Origin: Carnegiea gigantea
Lineage: Eukaryota > Streptophyta > Magnoliopsida > Caryophyllales > Cactaceae
Assembly: GCA_029747015.1 (NCBI GenBank)
Contig: JAKOGI010001249.1
Location: 93,501 to 157,500 of the forward strand
Reading direction: 5' to 3'
DNA length: 64,000 nucleotides
This document shows, piece after piece, positions 1-10,807 of this stretch (its first letter is position 1; each line of letters begins with the position of its first letter). The position numbers were made by a program, and so were the translations under genes. The notes under the pieces are model-generated. The model had not been told where the DNA came from. It saw only the letters and a list, made by a program, of their open reading frames with translations, and searched no databases.

Positions 1-1329
1 GAAAAGCATTTACACTAAACTAAGGAGTCTGAAAAATATTTTTCTAAAAACATGAGATCAGTAAATAGTTACACCAAGCCTCAAGGGATCAGAAAGGAAT
101 TTTTTGTTTGCGTTAACTTGGGGGGGGGGGGGGATAGAACTTCCTGAGCAATAATGTTAGAGTTTTATAATAGATATGTAAAATGATAAGTCTCTTGTTA
201 TAAGACACTTCTTAAATGCCTTGTTTTGAGTTAACAATGATATTATGATGTATTAATTTTTTTACAAAATGATATAATTAGTATTGGAATGGTGGCACTA
301 CTTATAAATTGTATAAAATCATCCCTTTATCCATAATTTTTAAAGATAAAAGATCACAAGTATAATATGTTGTCATCAATAGGATGGATTTGATTTCAGT
401 GTCATTTTGTATTCATTGACGTAGCTGATGAATACAAAAACTTTATAAGTCATAATTAATTGTAATTACTAAAAATCTTACTCAAAATCATCAAATATAT
501 TAGTTTTGGATGACAAAACACTTAGAAAAAGTCTTTTGGCGAAATATATATCATCATCCTAATTAAATTATAGGAAAGTCTTCTCTCTCTAACCTCGGAG
601 AGCATCTCTCAAGGAGAAGAGAGGGAGGCCCGAGAAAGTTATCAACTAATTCAATTACTGATAGCAATCCGGGTGGTTTGCATTATTACATCAACCACCC
701 AAGCTGCTAGGATCTCTGTGGAGCCTCAGGTCATTTCCAATTTAATAGTAACCTAAAGCTCCATTAGCAATGACGCTGCTATCCCTACTTCTTTTAGGAT
801 GTAATTGTGTTCTGCCGCTTCAAGATCATTAAATCAAGTTATTGTAGCCACTCAAATAACCCAGTTAGAACTCAAGTATCAACTCTCCTCCGTCTTTTAG
901 GATGCTCCTATCCCTACTTCTTTTAGGATGTAATTTTGATATTTTAAAATTGCGTAATGTGGGTCATAGGCTAGAATTTGTTGAACCACAAAAAAGTGCA
1001 TGATATACCTTTACGAAAGTTGTTATGGATGATATTGACCTTTAAATTAGATTTTGGGAATCATTAGATGTGTGATATATGCTAGGGCTTGGGGGATCTT
1101 CTGTTTTTCCGATTTCGAATGGTTTTATTAAATGTATATAGAAAGATTTTGTCATTGATTGAAGGGAGCTCAATAATAAAGTTGCATTAGTTTGTGCCAC
1201 TTTGATAAGAAGTCCTTCATTGTCAAGCCATGGAATAAGGACTGTGAAAAGGAATGAGTCAATAAAGTCCGTCATCCCTTAGTAAGCTAGCCAGCAACTA
1301 GCCTACTTAGAGTTTCCAATATGGCCCAA
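1..1329. other. Intergenic, no gene seen
   Basis: AT-rich sequence with stops in all frames. It contains a 14-base G run (120-133) and a 28-bp exact direct duplication (779-806 and 908-935, beginning ctatccctac). The right part may be decayed ORF1 of the adjoining LINE, but I could not recognise it. No coding call is made. Confidence 0.5.
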
Positions 1330-2194
1330 AAAAGAACGCACAAGAGAATAATAAGGTTATCTATGGTTGGGTCGTAGTGGAGGTTCCAATTCAAAAACAA
1401 ATGCCTAAATTCATATGTTGTGAAAATGAGCATGATATTTTAATGTAGCAAGCAATAAGGTTTGAGTCACAACTTATATTATGTGATAATTAATTATAAA
1501 ATACATGGGCATGAAATAGCCAAATGCAAGAAGTATGTGCAGTGGTAGTGGATACCTAAAGCCATCCAACCATCTCATACTGTGCATGAATCACAAGCAG
1601 AACCAATTGAGATACCTAATGAGGGGTAGACTCAAGTGAAGCAACCTAGCTACTGTTGTGTCACATGGTGTTGCATTTAACCCTGGAACTACTCTAATTT
1701 TAGTCTTTTTGAATTTTTGAATACTATGGGGGAAACCAATAGTTAGTCAAGTAGCCATGGGGATGGCAAAATAGTGAGAAGTTACATATGTCCTCTCATC
1801 CAAGTGAATAATATGGGAAGTTGGAACATTAGGGGCCTTTATGGTCCTAATAAATGAAAGAATGTGAAAGCCCTATGCTGGAGAATAAGATTAGCGTTCT
1901 TGCCTTGATAGAGACTAAGGCCCAGAATAGTAATTTTAACAAAGCTGCAGGGGCATTCCAAAATTGGTCTCATTATGTTAATTATAATGATCATGATAGA
2001 GGTAGGAACTAGATCGTGTGGTTGGCTCATGATGAGTTTCAGTTACAGATACTCATTTTCTCCTACACATGCAATACATTATTCCGTTAAGCAACTCCTT
2101 TCTACAAGAAGATTCTTCTTAACCATAATTTATAGTTCAAATGGTGAATTGTAGAGATAAGCCTTGCAGTCTACTTTAATTGATCTATAGTGAA
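1330..2194 (+). pseudogene. L1-like LINE remnant, left part (ORF1 end, ORF2 endonuclease)
   Basis: Old non-LTR retrotransposon read rightward. Around 1340-1600 the broken frames give the end of ORF1, including a zinc-knuckle-like GHEIAKCKK near 1505. ORF2 starts about 1813 with WNIRGLYGPN, the usual start of the APE-type endonuclease that nicks target DNA, and continues with an ALIETKAQN-like stretch. Stops and frameshifts are frequent. The endonuclease is interrupted at 2194 by copia element A and resumes at 42506 with MGDLN, the motif expected next in this domain. The family is clear; its clade within L1 is not. Confidence 0.75.
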
Positions 2195-3140
2195 TGTCAG
2201 AATATTTATAATTTGAAAATCTTATTTCACTAACTTTATTTTATCCTATAGAATTGTTTATTAAATGAGAATCGTTTATTGTTGATAAAATTTTGAGAGA
2301 ATAAAAATAGGGATTTATGGATGGCTATATTGAAGAGGTCAAACACTCTATCCCATATTTTTACCCGTCTTTATAATGTAGTTTTAATGTTTTACCCATT
2401 TGAGAAGTGGATTTATTGGGAGACTTATTGTGAAATAATATCCCATGGTTTTAGCGGAGTCAAGGCTAGAGTTTCCTAGTAATTATTGAGTCGTGCTTTG
2501 GTACATGGAAATTGAGCACCTCATATTCTACGAATTCTAAACTTTCTTCTCCTATTCATACCCTCTCCCTTAGTGTTATATATCTTCATTAAGAAAGCAC
2601 TGCAAGTTGATTTTGACTGTGTAGCTTTTATGTCATTAGATTATCATTTTTTAAGTTCCCTATGTGCTCCTCTAAGCCTAGCAATTTAAGTCTTGCTTGG
2701 GATGTTTATTGATAAAGCGTATTATTATACTGTTTCGTTTATCTTGTGTTTACAACTTTAAAGTGTCAAGATTAAATGAATTGATTTATTTTATTTAGAA
2801 TTATTAGTTTAAGCATTGGGCTATTAGTTGATTTGGAAAATCCCCTTACTGCATCGAAGGTTTCCGACGGGTTGTCGTATCTTAGAAGAAGACCGCATTC
2901 AATTAAAATACTAGTGCACGAGCACCTCGTCTCTTAGGAAAGTCAGGCTTTTCAACCCAGGCTACTTCTAAAACTCATATCCATTATCTCTTGTTCCTAT
3001 TGATTGGTTGTAACTTTTAGTTGTTATATTTTCATGTATTAAATGCAAATTTTTGGTGTATTTATGATTAGTTGACTGTACATAACCTGTCCCCTTAGTT
3101 CTATAAGTGTAATACCCTGAGTATGGCTTCAAAGAAACAA

Positions 3141-3276
3141 GGGGACTACTTATATCACCAAAGGTGCACCTTCCTTTTTGGGGATCCTACTCTTAAGAAC
3201 TCCACAATTAAGCGTGGTTACTGTGAAGAAATGTTAGGATAGGGGATCTCCTGTGAAGTTTCTCAAGCATTATGCA
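3141..3276 (+). pseudogene. 5S rRNA-like segment within Cassandra
   Basis: Several blocks follow plant 5S rRNA in order: a degenerate 5' part near 3141-3165, ggatcct near 3182, agaactccacaattaagcg (3197-3215) and a ttaggataggggatctcct-like stretch (3234-3252), the region of the internal promoter. Substitutions are many, so this is a decayed copy rather than a working 5S gene. Confidence 0.75.
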
Positions 3277-3389
3277 AGCAAGGACAAAGTGCATCGGAAA
3301 CACCCATGGTGATTTTTGGGGCTAGTCGAGTATCCTTGAAGCCATGTTGGGAACTGCTCACAGCCCGGGTAGAGACCAGGTGCTACAAA

Positions 3390-3401
3390 TGGTATCAGAG
3401 C
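3390..3401 (+). other. Primer-binding site, initiator tRNA-Met
   Basis: tggtatcagagc lies 2 bp after the end of the Cassandra LTR. It is the complement of the initiator tRNA-Met 3' end that primes minus-strand synthesis in many copia and TRIM elements. Confidence 0.8.
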
Positions 3402-3600
3402 TGATCCATATTCATGAGCTACAACAGTGAACGGGAGAGCCCTAGGTAGTCACCTTCCTTAAAACCATTCCTGGTAACTGTTTGCAACCCGAGAATGGTC
3501 AGGGCATTACATATTGTCATTCATTGGCATACTTCACATTGACCTGATTAGTTAATCTCCTTGAGGAGTGGTTTTGTCATATGCTATTAATATTGAGCTG

Positions 3601-4065
3601 AGCTATTTATTTACTAAATACATAGTGTCTTGCATATTTGATTGATTAGGCATCTACTTGTTTGATTAGCTAAAACAAATTAGCATTGAGCGAGCAAGCA
3701 TATTTGTGGCATCAACTTGAATTATTCTTATTCCCAATTTGGCTCATGCATTAACATTTATAAGATTTATGTTCAACTGTATGATAGTTGTGGTTTCGTA
3801 ATTGATTTTGTTGAGCCTCATTTTACAATTGTGAGTTATTCATAAATAAAGGTCATTATCCATTTGTTTGACTGCCATGACTTGCATAATTTGGTGGTGT
3901 TATTTTTTTGCGTATTAAACTTATTGTCACATTTATCTTATTTAGACTTGGAGCTGTATTTGGATTGTGCAATTTGGAGATTTTCATTATTTATATATTT
4001 GCACCATGTGTAACTCCGTTACTACAAGGGTCGTTAGTACTAAACCAACATAATTTCCTGTATGT
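3601..4065 (+). other. Copia A leader, gag not recognisable
   Basis: AT-rich stretch between the left LTR and the protease. A copia gag would normally fill more than 800 bp here. Only about 450 bp remain and no gag motif is visible, so gag appears deleted. Confidence 0.5.
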
Positions 4066-5772
4066 GTGTTCAATGATTGGTGGATGGACTCTGGTGCTTA
4101 TGTGCATGTTTATGCTAATAAAGATTTATTCTCCTCCTATAACCTTATTGATAGTAAAACTGTTTCTATGGGAGATGGACATATTGCATCTATTTTCCGA
4201 GTTGGTCGAGTGAAATTGGAATTTTCATCTAGCAAGTCTCTTGAATGAAAAATGTGTGTAAAGGTTATCTGACTGATGGATTGTGTAAGCTTAATGTCAT
4301 TAGTCATGAGGTAAACAATATGTCTAGTGTTTCACTATCTGTTTCAAATGTTGAGTGTCCTAATCCATGGCATGGTAGACTCAGTCATGTGAGCTTACAA
4401 TCTATTAAACGCATGATGAACCTACATCTTATTCCAAGATCTATTAATGTGAAATAAAAATGTCAAGTATGTGTTCAAGCTAAGTAACCTAAGAAAGTCA
4501 GTTGAATCAGTTGAAAAGAATACTAAGTTGCTTGAGTTGACTTGTAGTGATGTTTGTGAATATAATGGTGTTTTGGCTCATGATGATAAGAAGTATTTTA
4601 TTATCTTTATCAATGATTTTTCTAAATATTGCTATGTTTATATGATTAATCACAATATTGACATGTTTGGGAAATTTAAGATATATAAAGTTGAGGTGGA
4701 AAATCAACTAGAGAAAAAGATCAAAATCTTACGATCTAGTAGAGGCTGTGAAAATGCTCCATTGGAGATGGAAATGTTCTATGAAGATCATTGAGTAATA
4801 CATCCAGTGACACCTGGATATGCACTTAAATCCATTGGAGTTACGGAGAGGAAAAATCGAACATTAACTAACATGGTTAATGACGTGTTGCTTAGTTTAG
4901 GTTTCCCTAATACCTCAAAGTGTAAGGGTGTTTAGCTAAAGTGCATGTTTACGTTAATAAAGGAAAGTTGGGTCCAAAACAGTTGATTGTATGTTTATTC
5001 TATACACCAAGTAGTATTAATAGGTTTTTTGTTGTAAATTCTGAGGCTCCTGAGATTTCCAATAATGCAATTAGAGAATTTCAGGATGCTGCCTTCTTTG
5101 AAAATATTTTTTCTTTAAAAAATAAAGTTCTCTTATAAGTAGGCAAGTTAAGCTTTAATGCAAGCTTCAATTTGGATCTAGAAAAGGAAAGCAATGTTCC
5201 ACTAAGAAGAAGTAACAGAGCAAAAATTGCTATGGATTTTGGTCCTGACTTCTTATTTACTTAATTGAGGATGAGCTAGGACCTACAGAGAGGCTATGAC
5301 ATCTTGAGAAGCTCCTCTTTGGAAAGAAGCTATTAATAATGAAATTACTTCTATTTTGACTAATGAAATTTGGATTTTGACTGACCCTCCTCCTGGTTGT
5401 TAAACTATTGTTTCCAAATGGATTTTTAGAAGAAACTTGAGAACTGGTAGTTCTATTGAAAAATATAAGTTTAGACTCGTTGTCGAAGGTTTTAAGTAAG
5501 TGAAAGGGGTTGATTACTTTGCCACATATTCTCCTGTTTCTAAGATCACCATTAGTAGAATGTTGATTACTTTAGTTTCTATATATAACTTATATATTCA
5601 TCATATGGATGTTAAGACAGCATTTTTGAATGAAGATCTTGGGGAAGAGATTTACTTGAACCAACCTAAAGGTTTTATAGTCCACAGACAAGAGGGAAAG
5701 GTGTTTAAACTTCTAAAATCCTTATATGGATTAACCCAAGCTCCTAAACAATGGCACGAGAAGTTTGATTAG
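4066..5772 (+). pseudogene. Copia A pol: protease, integrase, first half of RT
   Basis: Broken pol read rightward. The protease active site WWMDSGA is at about 4080; the pre-integrase motif WHGRLSHVS at about 4370; the integrase core runs about 4530-4900. The usual second catalytic Asp is changed (LRSSRGCE, where copia has an SDRG-type motif), while the ERKNRTLT block with the catalytic Glu survives. RT runs about 5300-5772 (SKWIF, HMDVKTAFLNED, LKSLYGLTQAPKQW). There are several stops and frameshifts. RT stops at 5773, where element B begins after a short duplication, and continues at 28783. Confidence 0.85.
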
Positions 5773-5779
5773 GTGATAC

Positions 5780-7620
5780 TGATAACTTATATTTTTATGA
5801 GCAATTTTTTTCTTTATTTTATTCCTATTTTGAGTCTTTGAGTCGTATTTTAACTAAAAATAATGCACATTTTGTCTTTGAAGGTAACAAATGAGATAAA
5901 GAAGAATTCAAGTATAAACTTAGAATTTCAAGTGTGATGTGGCAGCCCAGTCGGTCCAAAAGGAACTGGCCTAGACCTGTGTTGCAGCCCGGTAAAAGGC
6001 GTGGCCCAGCCTTTTCTCTCTTTCCCCAGTAGTTAAGCCTGTTTGGGCCTATTCTCCCCAACTCGCAACTCAGCCTGTGGCCCAGCACCTTGCAGCCTGC
6101 TCTCCTCCTCTCTTTATCTCTCTGTAACTGGCTTGGGCCTAATTCTTCTCAACCGGCCCGCCCAGCAGCAGCAACAACTCTCCCTCACTAACTCTCCTTT
6201 GAGCCAATCGAAGATGGGCCTGATTTTGTCAAGCCTTCGACCCAGCACATAGCCCGCCCTCCTTATCATCTGCCCAACCTTCTTTCTCTTAGCCCAGACT
6301 GGGCCTATTTGATCCTTCCCAGCCATGGCCCAGTGCCTCTCTCTCTGTGGCTTCAAACCAGCTAGGCCTCTTTGACTTGTTCCAGCAGCCCAGTCACATA
6401 GACTAACCAGCTTTCTCTCCCTTCATGATTCTAGTGGCCTAGCATGATTTTAATTGCCCAGGTAAAATCAACCATTGATTTAACATACTGGACTTCATCC
6501 AATTACAAGATATGGATGATGTTTAGCTACTATTTTCGGAATAAAACTAGTGGATTTGCATGAAACATGGAGAGGGAAGCGATGGAAATTCCACAATGAA
6601 TAGAGAGGCAAAGGGGCATCATTCAAGCATCATTCATCCCATTCTTTCTTCATTTTCGCTCTTCTCTTCCTCCCATTGTTAGTAATTAGAGAAAAATTGT
6701 GCTACGCAAAATTATTTAAGCTGAGAGAATCAGAAGAAAGTAAGCTATTTTGGTTATTTTAATCTTTTCGTTCATTTCATTTGTGAGCCTAATTAGAGGG
6801 AGTTTGATTGTTCACTATGTTAGTATTTTGTAACATAAACAGCAAAGTTTGGTTATAGGGATTGAAATATACCATTAGTTGAAATATGTCTAGTTTTATT
6901 TCAATGGTATTTTCTCTAACCATGATCAGTTAGGTCGTTTATCTAGAATAGAGATGGATCTCTGACTCATTTTGTTGATTTTTTCTAATTTCATTTGGGG
7001 TTAATATTATTGTCTCTTTTTATTGCATAATTTTAAGCTATTTAATCGCTTTTAATTTATTATGCAATTTATTTTGATTGTTTATACATGTTGTTTTATA
7101 ATTGATTAACTTGCTATCTCATTTATTCATATCAAACCTTGTTGGCTAATATAAAAATTTTTGGTTATTGATTGATTTACAAGACTAGAAATTAGATGAA
7201 TTATGTCTAAATTAAATAGTTCATGTTAACTACTAGTTGGGTTTGTTCATTAATAACTATAATTCATTTTTCTAATCTATTGGCTTCAAGCTTGTAGCTT
7301 AAGAGTTTTGAAGAGACTAATTAAACCCCAATTAAATTTAGTAATTTGATAATAAGGGTTTTGGTGAAATTGAAATCTTAGTATCTCTCCAAATTGATCT
7401 CTCTTTGCATATTGATTAACATTTTCTCTCTTATTCCCATTTTGTTTTCTTGATTATTGTTGTTATTGCTAATCTCTTCAATAGTTCTCTCAACTAGTTG
7501 AGAAAAGTAAATGTCACTTTCATTCTTCGTGGGACACGACCCTAGAATACTTATTTTGCTACAATAATCTTGTGCACTTGCAAGTAAGTGGGCTTTTTTA
7601 AAACTTCTAAAATCCACACC
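5780..7620 (+). repeat. Left LTR of element B
   Basis: 1841 bp, from tgataactta to ccacacc. It matches 25532-28776 over its whole length except for solo LTR D in the right copy. A stretch rich in ggccca/tgggcc motifs (5940-6420) forms its first third. Open frames here have no retroelement similarity I recognise. Confidence 0.85.
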
Positions 7621-7627
7621 AAGTTTT

Positions 7628-7645
7628 TGGCGTCGTTACCGGGGA
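7628..7645 (+). other. Primer-binding site of element B, tRNA-Asp
   Basis: tggcgtcgttaccgggga begins 7 bp after the LTR. It differs at two positions from the exact tRNA-Asp complement seen in element C (18829-18846). Confidence 0.85.
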
Positions 7646-7668
7646 ATAAATAGTGGTTTTGAATTTTC

Positions 7669-7729
<61 letters not shown>

Positions 7730-7987
7730 GTTATTGTTATTGTTATTATTATTATTTTATTTATTATTTCTTCTCCCTCCTCATTCGCGCCTAATCTAAC
7801 TCTTTAACTCACCAACTAGTTATTTCTTTTATCCCCATCCTTTCAACTTTTATTCTTATTTTATTTCATTTTTATTATTTTTTGTTCATTATTTCATTTT
7901 ACTCCCCATTCCCTCCTAGTCTAACCATTTTATTTTCATTCTCCCCGATACCTTCTAATATAATCCAATCTGACTTTTTTTAATTTC

Positions 7988-8057
<70 letters not shown>

Positions 8058-8321
8058 TTTTGTCTATTCCAATTATTTCCCTTTAGTACCATTCAATCCA
8101 TCCCTTTAATTTTATTGTTGTCTTTTATTCTATTCTCCTTTTTGTTCATTTTTTTCCCCTTTGTTCTTTCTTTTACTTCATTTCATTTTATTATTTATTT
8201 TTAGTTATTTATCTATTTTTCCCCCCTTCTCCCTCTCATTTCTTCTTACTTTGTTTGGTGGTTATCGTGGTGATGTTTCATAGTACTTTTGTAACTGCTT
8301 GTGGTTTTATATACTTGGTAG
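7646..8321 (+). repeat. Element B leader with two TTA microsatellites
   Basis: Untranslated leader between primer site and gag. It contains two long (TTA)n runs, 7670-7758 and 7988-8054, separated by T- and C-rich sequence. No coding signal is seen. Confidence 0.8.
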
Positions 8322-9454
8322 ATGCTTTTTGTTTTGGACCTTGAGGGATACAATCTAGAAATTGAATGCACTTTCAGTAAGATAAGAACAGAGAAACGTG
8401 ACTCTAAGAAAAAGATAGTTGAAGGACGAACCCCACCACCTAAGCAACTTAAGGAGTATTTTACTCGCGCCACTTATGATTCACCTACGAGTACTTGTAT
8501 GCCCACTATTATAGGACCATTTGAGATTAAACATTCTCTAATCCAAATTTTCTCGTTCTTTTATGGGTCAGAGTCTGAAAACCCTTTTATGCACATTGAT
8601 GTATTTTTGGAGATATGTTGCATTGTCTTAAATAATGTTTCTAATGGAGCTTTTCGATTACAACTTTTTCTTTTCTCTTTAAAAGATAAAGCTAATACTT
8701 GGTTGGATGCTAAGTCAAATATCCCCACTTGGGAATTTTCTCAATTGGTAAACTGACTACTTTAAAACGTGCCACAACCACTTTGTCATAGAATAAAAAT
8801 GAACAATTGGATGAAAGTTAGGAAAAATTTAAAAAACTGTTACCAAGTTTGCCCTCACCATGAGGTTCCTCAGTGGCAACTTGTTCAGAGTTTCTACTTT
8901 GGTTTAGATAAGCACAATAGGCAGATGGTAGATGCATCATACGGTGGTAATTTTTTGTATAAAATCCCTGAAGAAGCCTGGGAATTATTTAAACAATTGT
9001 ATGAGAATTCACATTTGCATGCCGCTTCCTTATGTTCTAACCTTCCTAGACAAGTGGAAAGTAAATGGGGGATTTATAAGGTTTCACATTCGATTGAGCT
9101 TTCTGGTAAAGTTGATGTTTTGTCTAAGAAATTTGATCAATTGTTGCGCATGAACAAAATGACTAATTCATCTTCTATGCAAGACGTGTGTTCAATTTGT
9201 GCTACCCCAATGCATGCTTCTTTTGAGTGTCCATCTGTTGGTCAATCTCATGTTTTAAATGAACAAGTGAATGTTCTCTAAGGATTTGCTCCAACTAATA
9301 ATCTTTACTCAAACACGTATAATCATGGTTGGAAAAATTATCCTGACTTTTTTTGGAGGTTTCAAAATGTAGAGAACCCGCAAGTCCAGTCTAGTAGATC
9401 TGCACCTCCTACTTTTTAGAAACAAAAGTATGCCCATCCATCACCTCTACCAAC
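8322..9454 (+). pseudogene. Element B gag, 5' part
   Basis: Degenerate Athila-type Gag, the structural protein of the retrotransposon particle. 8322-8756 encodes the matrix/capsid start, with a conserved block RLQLFLFSLKDKANTWL-like near 8650. A frameshift near 8757 moves to 8769-9281, with CPHHEVPQW at about 8850 and a zinc-knuckle relic CSICATPMHASFEC near 9190. After a stop at 9281 the gag sequence still reads on (YSNTYNHGWKN) to 9454, where element C is inserted. Gag resumes at 20229. Confidence 0.8.
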
Positions 9455-10793
9455 TGTTAATCGTTTTAATAAACCGCAAGTGCACGGTGCCGGTTGTAGC
9501 CAGCAAAGGCAAGTACGGGTCGTATCCGCAGGGAACTTGGTTTCAATCACCGAGGCAATCTGTGACACTTAATTTAGGCTAGGTCTGGTGAATTGGGTGA
9601 ACTGATTCTAATTCTATTAGGTTTATATCAAATTATGAGGAGAATCCTGGATTGGGGTTCACCACACTATGACGTTCATTGGGAAGAAAACTTAGGTAAT
9701 GTGAATCTGCCTGCGGAACAATTGAAATGGAATAATTACCAATTAAGAGCATCTGCGCCTTCTCTCGAAGGTCATCAGACTGATTGAATTATCCTAATTA
9801 TCTATTCTCATGAAACTAGAATAACAAAACCACAAGATCATGTAATCTCAATTCCCAATTGAAATCCTAACTATTCTCATGTTAAGATTTACAATCGCTC
9901 GCAAAGCCGCTCTAGGTAAAGGACCCAACTCTCATTAGTCTCCTAAACCCTAATTAAGAACATGAATAAGCCTTCTCAGGCAATTCATCGAACACCTGGC
10001 GTGCTAAGTGAGAATCCAATAATACTTTAGGCAGAATTCACAAAAACCTAGAATCGATATCCAATTCACATTATAGGGGCTACACCCAATCCAAGATTAA
10101 GGAACTTAGCCGCTAAACATGATTCTAATCTCAACTTCAATCAATAATGATAACATGCGAAGAAATAAGAAACTTGAATTACAACTAATAAAAGAAGGGT
10201 TCAAGAGTGTACCAATTTGTAGCAACAATCTACCGAAAGCAATAATTAAATCCAAACCAAAATCTTGAATTGAACAACAAAATAAAGTCAAACCTAACCC
10301 TAGAGTCGCACCCTTCGAGAGAGAGAAAAGAAAGCCGGGGAGGAAAAAAAGAATAATGCCCCCCCTTTAATAACCGCCTCGCGAAAATAATCAAATCGCG
10401 CAAAAACTAATGACGCACGGTCGTGCGTACCACGCACGGGGGCCCGTGACGCAACGTGGTGCGCATCTTTTGCCTTCGAGGCACGGCCGTGCGTGACCTG
10501 CAACAGACCGTGCGTAACCTGCAACCAGTCGTGCGCCTCTAAATGGTCCTCTCGGGCTTCATCGACGCTTCATTCATGTCAGAATTTGATCCCAGAGCGT
10601 CATTTTTGGTAAAACTCGTGCAAAACTCCCACTTTCTAGACCTTAGACCTGCAGATCAAGAATTAGGGCAAATGAGTCTATAACAGGTCAAGAACGCATA
10701 TTCAACTCCCTTTTTGCTAAGATTAATCGAAAGATTATCGGGAAAAAAAAGGAAGAATCAGGGTCGAAAGTGGGTCAAATTTGAGGTTTATCA
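9455..10793 (-). repeat. 3' LTR of element C (left copy)
   Basis: 1339 bp, near-identical to 18853-20228. It lacks about 37 bp present in the right copy in the GC-rich cluster around 10,456. Most differences I counted by eye are C/T or G/A changes, as expected from decay of methylated DNA. Confidence 0.92.
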
Positions 10794-10807
10794 ACTCCTC
10801 CCTACTT
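10794..10807 (-). other. Polypurine tract of element C
   Basis: On the minus strand agtagggaggagt directly precedes the 3' LTR; this purine run primes plus-strand DNA synthesis. The sequence ggggacaagcaagcgctaag just upstream is typical of Athila-like elements. Confidence 0.75.

Larger units (their letters stand above)
3108..3511 (+). mobile_element. Cassandra-type TRIM fragment
   Basis: A short non-coding LTR retrotransposon piece inserted in A's left LTR; the corresponding block is absent from the right LTR. It starts tgtaataccctga and ends with the near-inverse tcagggcattaca. An LTR-like part (3108-3387, ending tgctaca) is followed by an initiator tRNA-Met primer site. The LTR-like part contains a 5S-rRNA-like stretch, the hallmark of Cassandra elements. 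The expected second LTR is missing or reduced to an inverted stub, and I found no clear target duplication. Confidence 0.75.
2195..3600 (+). repeat. Left LTR of copia element A
   Basis: Begins tgtcagaatattt and matches the right LTR (41564-42505) in several long blocks, for example 2190-2330 and 2540-3100. A Cassandra fragment (3108-3511) interrupts it. After 3511 the match resumes (tattgtcatt.attggcat) and then fades, so the end near 3600 is approximate. Confidence 0.75.

Noticed and set aside
3141..3276. Functional 5S rRNA gene
   Set aside because: Too many substitutions, single copy, and flanked by LTR features of Cassandra.
7670..8054. CRISPR-like or satellite array
   Set aside because: Pure trinucleotide runs with no spacers; simple microsatellites.
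9593..9787. Identical 64-codon frames at 9593-9787 and 18991-19185
   Set aside because: They are the same stretch of the two LTRs of element C, not a duplicated gene.
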